A stretch of DNA of 35,072 bases from Gammaproteobacteria bacterium (lineage in GTDB: Bacteria; Pseudomonadota; Gammaproteobacteria; Steroidobacterales; Steroidobacteraceae): positions 1 through 35,072 of the forward strand of contig VBNP01000012.1 of NCBI GenBank assembly GCA_005877965.1. Direction: 5' to 3'. A model generated the notes under the pieces. The model had not been told where the DNA came from and searched no databases. It worked only from the letters and a program-made list of their open reading frames with translations. Every line of letters begins with the position of its first letter. The stretch's first letter is position 1. Shown piece after piece: positions 7,632-15,525 of the stretch. The position numbers and the translations under genes were made by a program.

Positions 7632-8684
7632 ATGTCTGAACGACGCGTAAGAAAAACTGAAGCGAAGCGCAGCTTCGAGCGGCTGCCGCTGAACGCGCTG
7701 CGTGTATTCGAGGCGGTCGCCACCCGCCTGAGCTTCGCCGCCGCCGCCGACGCGCTGCACGTGACGCCCGCGGCGGTCAGCATGCAGATCCGCACGCTCG
7801 AGGAATACCTGCGCGTGCCGCTGTTCCGGCGCAGCGGCCGCGCGATCGCGCTGAGCGCCGAGGGCGCGCTGCTGCTACCGGGCGTGCGCTGCGGGCTCTC
7901 CGAGCTGCAGCAGGCGATGCAGCAGTTGCGTCAGGACCGCAGCGGCGGCGCACTCAACATCAGCACGGTGGCCTCGTTCCTGCAGAAGTGGCTGCTGCCG
8001 CGCCTGCCGCAGTTCCATGACCGGTACCCGAATATCGAACTGAGCATTCACACCTCACGCGCGTCCGTGGATTTCGCGCAGGGCGATTTCCATGCCGCGC
8101 TGCGCATGAGCAGCGCGCCCACGCCGGGCCTTTACAACGAGAAGCTGCTCGATGAATGGTTCCTGCCAGTGTGCAGCCGCGAATTGCTCGACCGCCACGG
8201 TCCCCTGCGCACGCCGGCCGACCTGAAGCGCTACCCGCTGCTGCGCTCGTCCGATGAATCCTGGAGTCTGTGGCGCCACCCGGGAGCCGACGCCGACTGG
8301 CAGGAGCGCGGCGCCGCCTTCGACGATTCGCTGACCGTGCTGGCGGCGGCCGAGCAGGGCCAGGGACTCGCCCTCACACGCTGGACACTGGTCGCGCAGG
8401 ATCTCGCCGACGGCCGCGTCGTGCGCGCGAGCGAGCGGGTTGTGCCCTGCCCGCGCGTCTATTATTTTGTCTGCCCTGAAAGCTACCTGGCGCTGCCGAA
8501 GCTGCAGCAGCTGCTCGAATGGCTGCGTGGGATGGCCGCGGCCTTTCCGCGGCCCGACAGCGCCGCGGCCTTGCTTGGCTCAGGCACGGCGCGCGTCACG
8601 GCTGCAGCGCGCGGCCCCGCGGCGCCTCAGCGCGCGCCGATATCGGCCCCCCGTCAGTCCCGGCCGCGCAAGGTGGCCAGGTAG
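7632..8684 (+). CDS. LysR-family transcriptional regulator (GcvA-like)
   Basis: The 350-residue protein has an N-terminal winged helix-turn-helix at about residues 18-78, with LNALRVFEAVATRLSFAAAA and HVTPAAVSMQIRTLEEYL. A periplasmic-binding-protein-like effector domain follows (LNISTVASFLQKWLLPRLPQ and on to about residue 300). The LPLNALRVFEA start is typical of the GcvA/AmpR branch. The ATG at 7632 is preferred; a GTG at 7599 would add eleven residues. The last 40 residues are Ala/Arg/Pro-rich and look like a disordered extension. The effector is unknown; the divergent 46-residue peptide gene is the likeliest target. Its stop codon directly abuts that of the convergent gene at 8685. Confidence 0.88.
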   Translation: MSERRVRKTEAKRSFERLPLNALRVFEAVATRLSFAAAADALHVTPAAVSMQIRTLEEYLRVPLFRRSGRAIALSAEGALLLPGVRCGLSELQQAMQQLRQDRSGGALNISTVASFLQKWLLPRLPQFHDRYPNIELSIHTSRASVDFAQGDFHAALRMSSAPTPGLYNEKLLDEWFLPVCSRELLDRHGPLRTPADLKRYPLLRSSDESWSLWRHPGADADWQERGAAFDDSLTVLAAAEQGQGLALTRWTLVAQDLADGRVVRASERVVPCPRVYYFVCPESYLALPKLQQLLEWLRGMAAAFPRPDSAAALLGSGTARVTAAARGPAAPQRAPISAPRQSRPRKVAR

Positions 8685-9320
8685 CTAGAGCAGGCCGTCC
8701 AGTCGGTCGAGGTCGTTGATGACGCGCCAGCGGCCGCCGCCTTTCTCCACCCTGGCGCGCCAGACTTCGAGTCGCGACAGGTATTCGCGCGGGTCGAAAT
8801 TGTCGGAGCGCAGCTTCGTCACGTTGAGCGCTACCACCTCGAAGCCCTTGAAATCGAGCGGCAGGTCGCGCACGTAGCCCTTGGCCAGCTCCTCCTTCAT
8901 GTCGGAGAAGATCAGAATCTCCTTGCGGCCCGTCTTCTTCTCGTTCAGGAACTCGATCGCCTGCAGCAGGCCGCCGGTGATGTCCGTATACGGCGCGGAC
9001 CTGGACTCATCAGCGAATTTCTCTACGCGGCTGGCGAACGCGCGCTTCTGCTGGTTTGCGGTACTGGGACGGTCGTCGAACGTGGCCTTGGCGATGATGT
9101 TCTTCTCCGTGAAGCTCGCGGTGTCAATCCGCGCAACTGCCAAGGAATCCAACGGCTGCAACCGCGACAGGGCGAACAGGATGATCTGCTCTGCCTTGCT
9201 CACCTGCCGGTTGTACGAACCCGACGTATCGATCAGCAGGTACACGCCCGTGTTGTGCGGTACCGGGGACGAGCAGGCTGTGAGCAGCAGTGCCGCGCCC
9301 ACGAAGTGCCGCCAGTTCAT
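8685..9320 (-). CDS. VWA-domain lipoprotein
   Basis: The 211-residue product begins with a lipoprotein signal peptide; the lipobox LLTAC puts the lipidated Cys at residue 16. The mature part is a von Willebrand factor A domain. VYLLIDTSGSYNRQ contains the metal site DTSGS at 31-35, YTDITGGL may give the Thr ligand, and EILIFSDMKEE gives the Asp ligand. VWA domains bind partners through a metal ion. The start overlaps the stop of the upstream membrane protein as ATGA, so the two are translated together and probably act as one complex at the inner or outer membrane. Expression should depend on the c-di-GMP riboswitch at 10860-10945. No named function is known to me for this pair. Confidence 0.82.
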   Translation of the reverse strand: MNWRHFVGAALLLTACSSPVPHNTGVYLLIDTSGSYNRQVSKAEQIILFALSRLQPLDSLAVARIDTASFTEKNIIAKATFDDRPSTANQQKRAFASRVEKFADESRSAPYTDITGGLLQAIEFLNEKKTGRKEILIFSDMKEELAKGYVRDLPLDFKGFEVVALNVTKLRSDNFDPREYLSRLEVWRARVEKGGGRWRVINDLDRLDGLL

Positions 9321-10750
9321 GACTGCACCTCCTGCAACGATTCCTCCTCAATGGGCGGTGCCGCATGCGCAGCCGCGATCCTCGCTTCGATCCATAGCGG
9401 CACGAACAGCGGGAGGTCGTAGATCCGCTCCGCCAGCGTGCCGAGATGGCGCAAGCCGTTACCGAGAACGCGAAGGATGAGCGCGAGCGCCCGCAGCACC
9501 CCGATACCCGTCAGGCCCATCACGGTGCGCAGCGAGTGCACGAACGTCTCGAGCGGTATGGCGGCAAACACCAGCGCGAATGGCAGGATAAATCCCATGC
9601 CCATCTGTGCCATCGTGGTGATCCACAGATGCCCGTTCACCAGCGCTGCCGCATTCTCGCCACGCAGCAGCGCGGTGGTCGCGAGCTCGTCCTGCAGCAG
9701 CACTTCGCGCATGTACGCGAGGCCCGCTTCGATACTCGCCATCAGCAGCAGGATCATGAAGGTAATCCCCATCATGCGCAGGCGCATTTTGTCCGACAGA
9801 GCGCCGATCACGGGAAATAGGCGCGTGATGCGCAACGACTCCATGAGGAACAGACCCATGGAGATCTCGACCATGATGATGACGAGCGCAGCGATATCAG
9901 CCGTGCGGAACACGCCGATGAAGCTCGTCCCGCCGACCATCTCCGCCATCGGCCGCGCGATCAGCGTGAAGTTGATCGCAGCCCCGGCCATCGCCACCGC
10001 GAGCACTAACATTGAGACGAAAAAGTTCACCAGCGATGAGGACGACAGCACCGACAGCGCGCGGTCCTCTCCGTGCACGATCGTCTCGTAGTCCTGCATG
10101 TGGCGGTCGATGACCAGCGAGCGCTCGATGACGCTCGCCACGCTCTTGTTCACGCGGCCGAGCGTTTCCTGGATCAGGCGCCAGTCGGGCATCATTTTCC
10201 GCAGCAGCGCGTGACGCTCGCCGCTTGCCTTGCGGTAGTCGTCCATCGCTTCGCCGTGCGCCTTGACCATCGATTTGTGAATGTCGGCGAGGATGTCGGC
10301 GCCGGTATTGCGCGTATCGAGATTGGCGATCACCGCGACCGCCTTCGCCCAACCCGGCGCCTCCGGCGGCACCTCCACCGCTTTCTCCTGATCCTCCTCG
10401 ATGCGGATGATCGCTTCACTCAGGCGGCGGTGCATGTCCGGATAGTTCGCCAGATCCTTGCGCGCGGTGTCCGCAACGCGCGCAAACTCGCGTTCTACCA
10501 TTCGCTCCTTGGCGTCGCGTCCGGCATTGAGCAGTACCTCGCGATTGCGTGCTGCGAGGCGCTCCTCAGCGTGCGCGACCGAATGCGAGGCAAGGCGAAA
10601 CCCGCGCGCCAACGCGCTCGTGGCCGCGTGGATCGCCTGGTGAGCGGTGTGCCGCGCCAGATACAGCGCCGTGATCAGCAGCACCAGCAGGATCGCTGCC
10701 GACACCACCGGCCAGGGCGTGATAGTCAATAGATTCGTGATTATGGACAT
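9317..10750 (-). CDS. Polytopic membrane protein with long helical domain, partner of the VWA lipoprotein
   Basis: The 477-residue protein has one N-terminal membrane helix (about 12-32). A charged, helical region rich in Glu, Arg and Ala follows at about 45-230 and is likely coiled coil. Four or five further membrane segments come after about 240 (for example LVNFFVSMLVLAVAMAGAAI, IAALVIIMVEISMGLFLMES, ITFMILLLMASIEAGLAYM and MGFILPFALVFAAIPLE). The tail ends in acidic EEESLQEVQS. I do not recognise a named family. The layout, a cytoplasmic or periplasmic helical domain between a lone helix and a bundle, suggests a sensor, channel or scaffold. It is the first gene behind a c-di-GMP riboswitch and is coupled to the VWA lipoprotein. 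The start at 10750 has only a weak ribosome binding site, which fits riboswitch control. Confidence 0.75.
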   Translation of the reverse strand: MSIITNLLTITPWPVVSAAILLVLLITALYLARHTAHQAIHAATSALARGFRLASHSVAHAEERLAARNREVLLNAGRDAKERMVEREFARVADTARKDLANYPDMHRRLSEAIIRIEEDQEKAVEVPPEAPGWAKAVAVIANLDTRNTGADILADIHKSMVKAHGEAMDDYRKASGERHALLRKMMPDWRLIQETLGRVNKSVASVIERSLVIDRHMQDYETIVHGEDRALSVLSSSSLVNFFVSMLVLAVAMAGAAINFTLIARPMAEMVGGTSFIGVFRTADIAALVIIMVEISMGLFLMESLRITRLFPVIGALSDKMRLRMMGITFMILLLMASIEAGLAYMREVLLQDELATTALLRGENAAALVNGHLWITTMAQMGMGFILPFALVFAAIPLETFVHSLRTVMGLTGIGVLRALALILRVLGNGLRHLGTLAERIYDLPLFVPLWIEARIAAAHAAPPIEEESLQEVQS

Positions 10751-10770
10751 GTGGAGACTCGCTTACGTTT

Positions 10771-10805
10771 GCCCGAAGGCGCGAAGACGGCGGATTCGGG
10801 CCGTC
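10771..10805 (-). promoter_or_regulatory. Two mutually exclusive hairpins in the riboswitch-to-gene leader
   Basis: Between the c-di-GMP aptamer and the ATG at 10750 two hairpins compete for the same bases. One pairs 10771-10777 with 10795-10801 (GCCCGAA/TTCGGGC). The other pairs 10786-10791 with 10800-10805 (GACGGC/GCCGTC). Another GC-rich hairpin lies at 10828-10846. Exclusive folds next to a riboswitch are what an expression platform looks like, but no T-run or clear ribosome-site pairing is present. Confidence 0.35.
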
Positions 10806-10859
10806 CGGTGCGGAAAGCTCAGGATCGGTGCGGGCGATCGCCGCACGGTACGGATGACA

Positions 10860-10945
10860 TCCAAGATGGCAACCCCGCTATCATAGGAAACCCCTTAGAC
10901 CGGTGGCTTTGCGGCCCTTTCTTTCGAAAGGTGTGCCTTTGCTGA
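10860..10945 (-). promoter_or_regulatory. Cyclic di-GMP-I (GEMM-I) riboswitch
   Basis: Read on the minus strand, the segment contains AAGGCACACC, then the hairpin CTTTCGAAAGAAAG with its GAAA tetraloop. The conserved GGGCCGCAAAGCCACCGG comes next, then TCTAA and a P2-side stem. TAGCGGGGTTGCC closes the aptamer. This follows the Vibrio Vc2 aptamer almost base for base in the conserved positions: GGNCGCAAAGCC, CCGG, CUAA and UAGCGGGGUU.CC. It is upstream of the membrane protein/VWA lipoprotein unit and downstream of a diguanylate cyclase gene on the same strand. Outer limits are approximate. Whether c-di-GMP turns the genes on or off cannot be read with certainty. Confidence 0.93.
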
Positions 10946-10954
10946 ACCGCGGTC

Positions 10955-10983
10955 AGGGTGCTGCTACGGGGTGCACCTGTCAA
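10955..10983 (-). promoter_or_regulatory. Possible sigma70 promoter just before the c-di-GMP riboswitch
   Basis: A perfect -35 box TTGACA (10983 to 10978, minus strand) is followed after 17 bases by CACCCT (10960-10955). That keeps only the A at position 2 and the T at position 6 of a -10 box. Transcription would start near 10948, right before the aptamer, which is the expected place. The -10 is weak, so this is tentative. Confidence 0.35.
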
Positions 10984-11043
10984 CGTATTAGGTCGCATTT
11001 TGAAGGCAGCGTTATGTCACCACGCGTCACGCCGCGGATTCCG

Positions 11044-12942
11044 TTACTCGGCGCTCGCGATCAAGCTCAGATCCGGTGCGGCCGGATGCTCGACCGCACG
11101 ACGTGCGGTCGGGGCCGTGGACCCGCGTTGTCCCGCAATCATCGCGCGGTCCCGACCGGATTCCTTGGCGCAATAGAGGGCTTCGTCGGCCATTCTCAGC
11201 AGTTGCTCAAAATGTGGACCCATAGTCGTGTCGGAGATGCCGAAGCTTGCCGTAAAGGCGGGGGTTCCGCCCGCGAGCAGGTTCTCGGCGAGCTTTGCGC
11301 GAACCCGATCGACCACTTCCTGAGCCTGCGAGGCGCCGGAGTGAGGCAGAACCAGAACGAACTCCTCACCACCCCAGCGTGCGGCCAGGTCGCCGTCGCG
11401 CAAACTCGTGCACAGAGTTTGGGCAAAGAGCCGGAGCGCCTGATCACCCGCCTCGTGCCCGCGTGAGTCGTTGAGGCGCTTAAAGTGATCCAGATCCGCG
11501 ATAACCAGGGCGAACACTTTGCCCTCGCGGTTGAGCTGCCGGACCCGCTCTTCCGCGGACCGTCGATTGGACAATCCGGTCAGACTGTCGGTGGTTGCCT
11601 TGCGCTGTGTGCTATTGAATGCGCGCAGCGTGCCGATGCGGGCTCCGGCCTGCATGCCAAGCGTCGTTAGTTGGGCGACCTGGCGGGCCGTCGGGGGCTT
11701 GCCTGCGGGAGCCGCGCTGTGCAACACGCCCAGCGCCCGTCCCATGAAGCTCACGGGAACGCACACCGCGGAAACCGCCCCGCACGGCCGGCCGCGCAGG
11801 CGCGAGCAGGCATTAAGCGCCTCGCTGTCGGGAAATATCACCGGATTGCTCCGACGCACCGCCATGCAACTGAAAGGTGACTGCACGTCACAGCCCGGCG
11901 CGCCGGCATCCGGATGCTGTGTCGCCTTCTCCAGGTGCGTTCGACTGGAATCCGCCAGCAGCAGCTCGGTGGGAAGGTCATTTGAGATCACCTTCATGGC
12001 GCGCCCCAGCACTCGATAGGCCTCTTCTTCGGTGTCGGCCATCTCGAGCGCTTCCACCAATTGAGTGCCAAAGGCATCCCGGTCGGCCTCGGCCCGCAGT
12101 CGTCCGATGACCTCATTCAGGTGATCGGCCATGTCGTTGATCGCGTGGCCGAGCTCTCCGAGCTCATCCTGGCTCGCGACCACATTTCGGACACCAAGAT
12201 CGCCTTGGGACAGCGTCACGGCCACATCGCGAACCTTGCGCAGGGAGGAGCGGATGGACCGCGATAGCCATGCGACCAGCATCGCGACCACGACACTGGT
12301 CAGAACTCCTGCCATGATCAGCCAGCGCTTGGCATTTGCCTCGGCGCTAGCGGCGTCGTTGGTGGCCTCGGTGATGTGTGCCGTGAACGCCGCCGTCTGT
12401 TGAAGCATGCCGGCATCCAATGCATCGCCGGCTTCCCGAAAGGCCGGCAGCAGCGCTCCAGCCGCCTCGGCATCGCGAAGTGCCAGGGGCCCGGTTTCCA
12501 TGGCCCGGGCCAGAAAGGTATCGGCCAGGGTACGCACCTTGGTCTCGGTCTCGACCAGATCGGCGGCAAGGTGGAAGTGCTCGAGCGTCAACAGATCGCG
12601 GCGAAGGTCCTTGGCATTCTCCGCCAGCGAATCGGCGACCGTCGAGCGCTCATCCGCCGAGAGCGTGCCGCTCGCGAGAGCCGCATTCACGTCGGCCCGC
12701 AGATTGGCGTGGACCGTGTCGGCATCCTGATGATAGCGAGCCGCCTTGCTGATCAGCGCCAGCTCCGTCATGGCGCGGCTCTGGGCGCTCAGTGCCCGCC
12801 AGGCAATCACCGTGACCACCACCAGGGCCGCCATCAACAAGCCGTTGATCAGCAGCAGGCGGGCGCCCACGGACCACGCGGGCAACCGCAGGGCGTTGAG
12901 AACCTTAGGCATCCGGTCACTCAGAATGGAACTGACCGCCAT
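11044..12942 (-). CDS. Membrane-bound diguanylate cyclase (sensor-HAMP-GAF-GGDEF)
   Basis: The 632-residue protein synthesises cyclic di-GMP from GTP. Two membrane helices (about 27-48 and 209-229) bracket a helical periplasmic sensor region. A HAMP linker follows at about 230-285 (VRDVAVTLSQGDLGVR). A GAF-like domain covers about 300-445 and includes several Cys residues (CDVQSPFSC, ACSRLRGRPCGAV). The GGDEF domain at about 450-610 starts with DSLTGLSNRR. The active site is RWGGEEF, a functional GGEEF form. The inhibitory RxxD site (RDGD) lies five residues before it, so product feedback is likely. It lies about 100 bases upstream of the c-di-GMP riboswitch on the same strand, and no clear terminator separates them. 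The ATG at 12942 lacks a strong ribosome binding site; an ATG at 12912 is an alternative. Confidence 0.92.
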   Translation of the reverse strand: MAVSSILSDRMPKVLNALRLPAWSVGARLLLINGLLMAALVVVTVIAWRALSAQSRAMTELALISKAARYHQDADTVHANLRADVNAALASGTLSADERSTVADSLAENAKDLRRDLLTLEHFHLAADLVETETKVRTLADTFLARAMETGPLALRDAEAAGALLPAFREAGDALDAGMLQQTAAFTAHITEATNDAASAEANAKRWLIMAGVLTSVVVAMLVAWLSRSIRSSLRKVRDVAVTLSQGDLGVRNVVASQDELGELGHAINDMADHLNEVIGRLRAEADRDAFGTQLVEALEMADTEEEAYRVLGRAMKVISNDLPTELLLADSSRTHLEKATQHPDAGAPGCDVQSPFSCMAVRRSNPVIFPDSEALNACSRLRGRPCGAVSAVCVPVSFMGRALGVLHSAAPAGKPPTARQVAQLTTLGMQAGARIGTLRAFNSTQRKATTDSLTGLSNRRSAEERVRQLNREGKVFALVIADLDHFKRLNDSRGHEAGDQALRLFAQTLCTSLRDGDLAARWGGEEFVLVLPHSGASQAQEVVDRVRAKLAENLLAGGTPAFTASFGISDTTMGPHFEQLLRMADEALYCAKESGRDRAMIAGQRGSTAPTARRAVEHPAAPDLSLIASAE

Positions 12943-13165
12943 CTTATGGCGAAACGGTCACCGGACCTGAGAACGCGTGGGCAGTCGGGGCGGACTTGGT
13001 GCACAAGCCGCGAAATTCAGCGTCTCATGAGCGTGCGCCAGAACCGTTTTGTGACCGCAGTCGACATCCTGCCGGATCGCGGTCGCCGATTTTCCATAAG
13101 CCGCGATCTGCCGTCGGGCTCTGCGGAGCCCTGCGGAGCCGCGATCCTTACAGGCGCCCCGAACG

Positions 13166-13261
13166 CTACAAGGAGCGCGCGACGTCGCTCCACACGACAA
13201 CGGCGAGGTAAACCAGCAGCACAGCGAGCGTAGCTCCGATATCGAGGAGAAAGAATTCCAT
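13166..13261 (-). CDS. Single-helix membrane peptide (31 residues)
   Basis: An ATG at 13261 preceded by AAGGGG opens 31 codons ending in TAG. The peptide starts MEFFLLDIGATLAVLLVYLA and ends VVVWSDVARSL, so almost all of it is one membrane helix with a short charged end. It lies upstream of the diguanylate cyclase gene on the same strand and is divergent from the FixJ-type regulator. Similar tiny proteins often sit in larger membrane complexes, but no partner is evident. A second 31-codon peptide with the same plan lies at 24066-24161. Confidence 0.45.
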   Translation of the reverse strand: MEFFLLDIGATLAVLLVYLAVVVWSDVARSL

Positions 13262-13518
13262 AGGTCACCCCTTCGGGCCCGTCAGACCGCGGTGACTTTA
13301 GGCGCCGCCGACCGTGCGGACAGCCCTCTGACGAGGTATCGCAGGTACGGATTCAGGGGCCGGTGATCTATACATTTGGGGAGAGGACGGGTTAGCAAAG
13401 CGGGAAACGCGCCCGCTCCATTGGCACGCAGCCGGCTCGGATGCATTATCGTCGTCGGAGAATCGACTCGCAGGTCCCGGGTATCGAAGCGCGATATTCC
13501 TGGCGCGGAGGGGGTTCC

Positions 13519-14193
13519 ATGAGCGAGCGGGTGCCGATCGTGTACATCGTCGACGACGACGAGGTAACACGTAGTTACTTCGACGCCGTGTTATCGACGG
13601 CAAATGTGCGGTGCTGCCGGGTCGAGTCGGCCTCGTCGTTTCTCGAAATGTACGATCCCGACCAACCGGGTTGCCTGTTGCTTGATGTACAGATGCCCGG
13701 AATGACCGGTCCAGAACTGCAACATGAGCTCAATCTGCGGGGCGCGATCATTCCCGTGATCTTCATCAGCAGTCATGCCGGGGTCCCGACTGCCGTCGAA
13801 GCCATGTTGCACGGCGCGTTCGACTTTCTTCAGAAGCCCGTTTCCCACGAGGTACTGCTGGTCCGCGTGCGCGATGCTCTCGATTACGACGCCGGCAATC
13901 GCGCCGCCCTGCGGCAGCACGATCAGATGAGCACGCGGTTCGTCGCGCTCACTGCCCGCGAGCGCGACGTGCTCGCATTGCTCATCGCGGGGCATTCAAA
14001 CAAGGTCATGGCGAGCGAAATGGGCTTGAGCGAGCGCACCGTCGAGGTGTATCGCGCACGTATCATGAAAAAGACCGCCTCGCGCTCGCTCGCGCAGCTT
14101 GTGCGCATGGCGATGGAGATGCAGCTCATGCCTTCCTCGCCGCAGCGGGCCAAGGCGACTCGAGCCAACCGACAGCCCGGACGCCGACCTTGA
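13519..14193 (+). CDS. FixJ-type response regulator (REC-LuxR)
   Basis: The 224-residue protein has a receiver domain at about 6-120, with acidic pocket VDDDE, phosphoacceptor Asp56 in LLLDVQMPGMTG and the conserved Lys in FLQKPVS. A LuxR-type helix-turn-helix follows at about 138-200 (LTARERDVLALLIAGHSNKV and SERTVEVYRARIMKK). This is the layout of FixJ/TodT-type regulators. The ATG at 13519 has GGAGGGGG upstream. The neighbouring receiver-histidine kinase gene starts 156 bases later on the same strand and is a plausible partner. No sensor domain is encoded with either, so the input signal must come from another protein. Confidence 0.92.
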   Translation: MSERVPIVYIVDDDEVTRSYFDAVLSTANVRCCRVESASSFLEMYDPDQPGCLLLDVQMPGMTGPELQHELNLRGAIIPVIFISSHAGVPTAVEAMLHGAFDFLQKPVSHEVLLVRVRDALDYDAGNRAALRQHDQMSTRFVALTARERDVLALLIAGHSNKVMASEMGLSERTVEVYRARIMKKTASRSLAQLVRMAMEMQLMPSSPQRAKATRANRQPGRRP

Positions 14194-14349
14194 TGCTGTT
14201 CGCTGCGCAAGCGTCGGCAGCATGAACGCGCCGATCCCCGGCGCAGGCTGAGCTCGAGACCCGCTCGCGCCCTGCCGCGCTTGCCCGTGCGCCTAAGCAC
14301 AGCATGACCGTTTGGCAGTACGATAGGCGCGCGCCACACCGCCACCGCC

Positions 14350-15501
14350 ATGAATCCCGCACCGCTCGCCCGGCTCCTCATAGTGGATGACGAGAGCGCA
14401 CAGGTCATCGCCCTGTGCCGCACCTTGGCGCTCGAGGGCTATGCAACGGCCGGAGCGGGTTCCGGCCCGGAAGCGCTCTGCGCCCTGCGCGCGGCGGCAG
14501 CCGATCGTGCCGGCGCCTTCGACGTTCTCATTACCGACCTCATGATGAAGGATATGAACGGCATCGCGCTGCTGCGCGCGGCACAGGACATTGACCCTGA
14601 CCTGGTGGGTCTCGTCATGACCGGAGATGGCACGATCGACACGGCGATCGAGGCCATGAAGAGCGGCGCCCTCGACTACATTCTCAAGCCGTTCACCCTC
14701 AGGACGATTAGACCGGTGCTGTTGCGCGCGCTGGCTGTGCGGCGCCTGCGCCTCGAGAACGCCCAGCTCCTGCGGCGCGTGGCGAACCGCACCACCGAGC
14801 TCGAGGCGGCGAATCGTGAGCTGCAGAGGGCGAACAAGGAGCTCGAAGCGTTCACGTATTCGGTATCGCACGACTTGCGCCAGCCGCTCAACGGAATGAT
14901 TGGCTTTACCGAATTCCTGGTCAGCGAGAAGCCCGGGCCATTGAACGCCAGCCAAAAGGAGTTTCTCGGCAACATCCACCGCGGCGGACAACAACTGCTG
15001 CGCCTCACGAACGACCTGCTGAACTTCTCGCGCCTCGGCCAGCAACCGCTCAAGAGGGAGACTGTGAATGTTGGTACTCTGGTTCTGGAGATTCTCCATC
15101 AGTTGCGAGACGCGGAGCCGCCGCGTAACGTCGAGCTGCGCGTCAGCGCGTTGCCGGATGCGCGGGCGGACTCCGTACTCCTGCGGCAAGTGTTGGTGAA
15201 TCTCCTGTCCAACGCGTTCAAATTCACCCGCCACGTGCCCAATCCCGTGATCGAAGTCGATGGACGAGAGCAAGCGGGCGAATGTGCCTATTCCATCCGC
15301 GACAACGGCGCCGGATTTGACATGCGCAACGCACAACGTTTGTTCGCCATCTTTCACCGATTGCACAGCGACCGGCACTTCGAGGGAAACGGCGTCGGGC
15401 TCTCGATCGCACAGCGCATCGTCGAACGTCACGGGGGCCGAATCTGGGCCGAAGCCGCCGTCGGGCAGGGAGCTAAATTCACCTTCACGTTGCCAGCGTG
15501 A
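14350..15501 (+). CDS. Receiver-histidine kinase without a sensor domain
   Basis: The 383-residue protein joins a receiver domain (about 6-125) to a kinase. The receiver has phosphoacceptor Asp63 in VLITDLMMKDMNG and the conserved Lys in ILKPFT. A coiled-coil linker (about 135-167) follows. The HisKA domain has His174 in YSVSHDLRQPLNGMIGF, the HWE-free phytochrome-like H-box. The HATPase domain shows the N-box LVNLLSNAFKFT and G-boxes DNGAGFD and GNGVGLSIAQ. There is no membrane helix, so it works in the cytoplasm and takes its signal through its own receiver. The order REC-HK suggests a relay step, perhaps with the FixJ-type regulator just upstream. Confidence 0.92.
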   Translation: MNPAPLARLLIVDDESAQVIALCRTLALEGYATAGAGSGPEALCALRAAAADRAGAFDVLITDLMMKDMNGIALLRAAQDIDPDLVGLVMTGDGTIDTAIEAMKSGALDYILKPFTLRTIRPVLLRALAVRRLRLENAQLLRRVANRTTELEAANRELQRANKELEAFTYSVSHDLRQPLNGMIGFTEFLVSEKPGPLNASQKEFLGNIHRGGQQLLRLTNDLLNFSRLGQQPLKRETVNVGTLVLEILHQLRDAEPPRNVELRVSALPDARADSVLLRQVLVNLLSNAFKFTRHVPNPVIEVDGREQAGECAYSIRDNGAGFDMRNAQRLFAIFHRLHSDRHFEGNGVGLSIAQRIVERHGGRIWAEAAVGQGAKFTFTLPA

Positions 15502-15525
15502 GCGTGCCGGCAGCGGGGGGGACCT

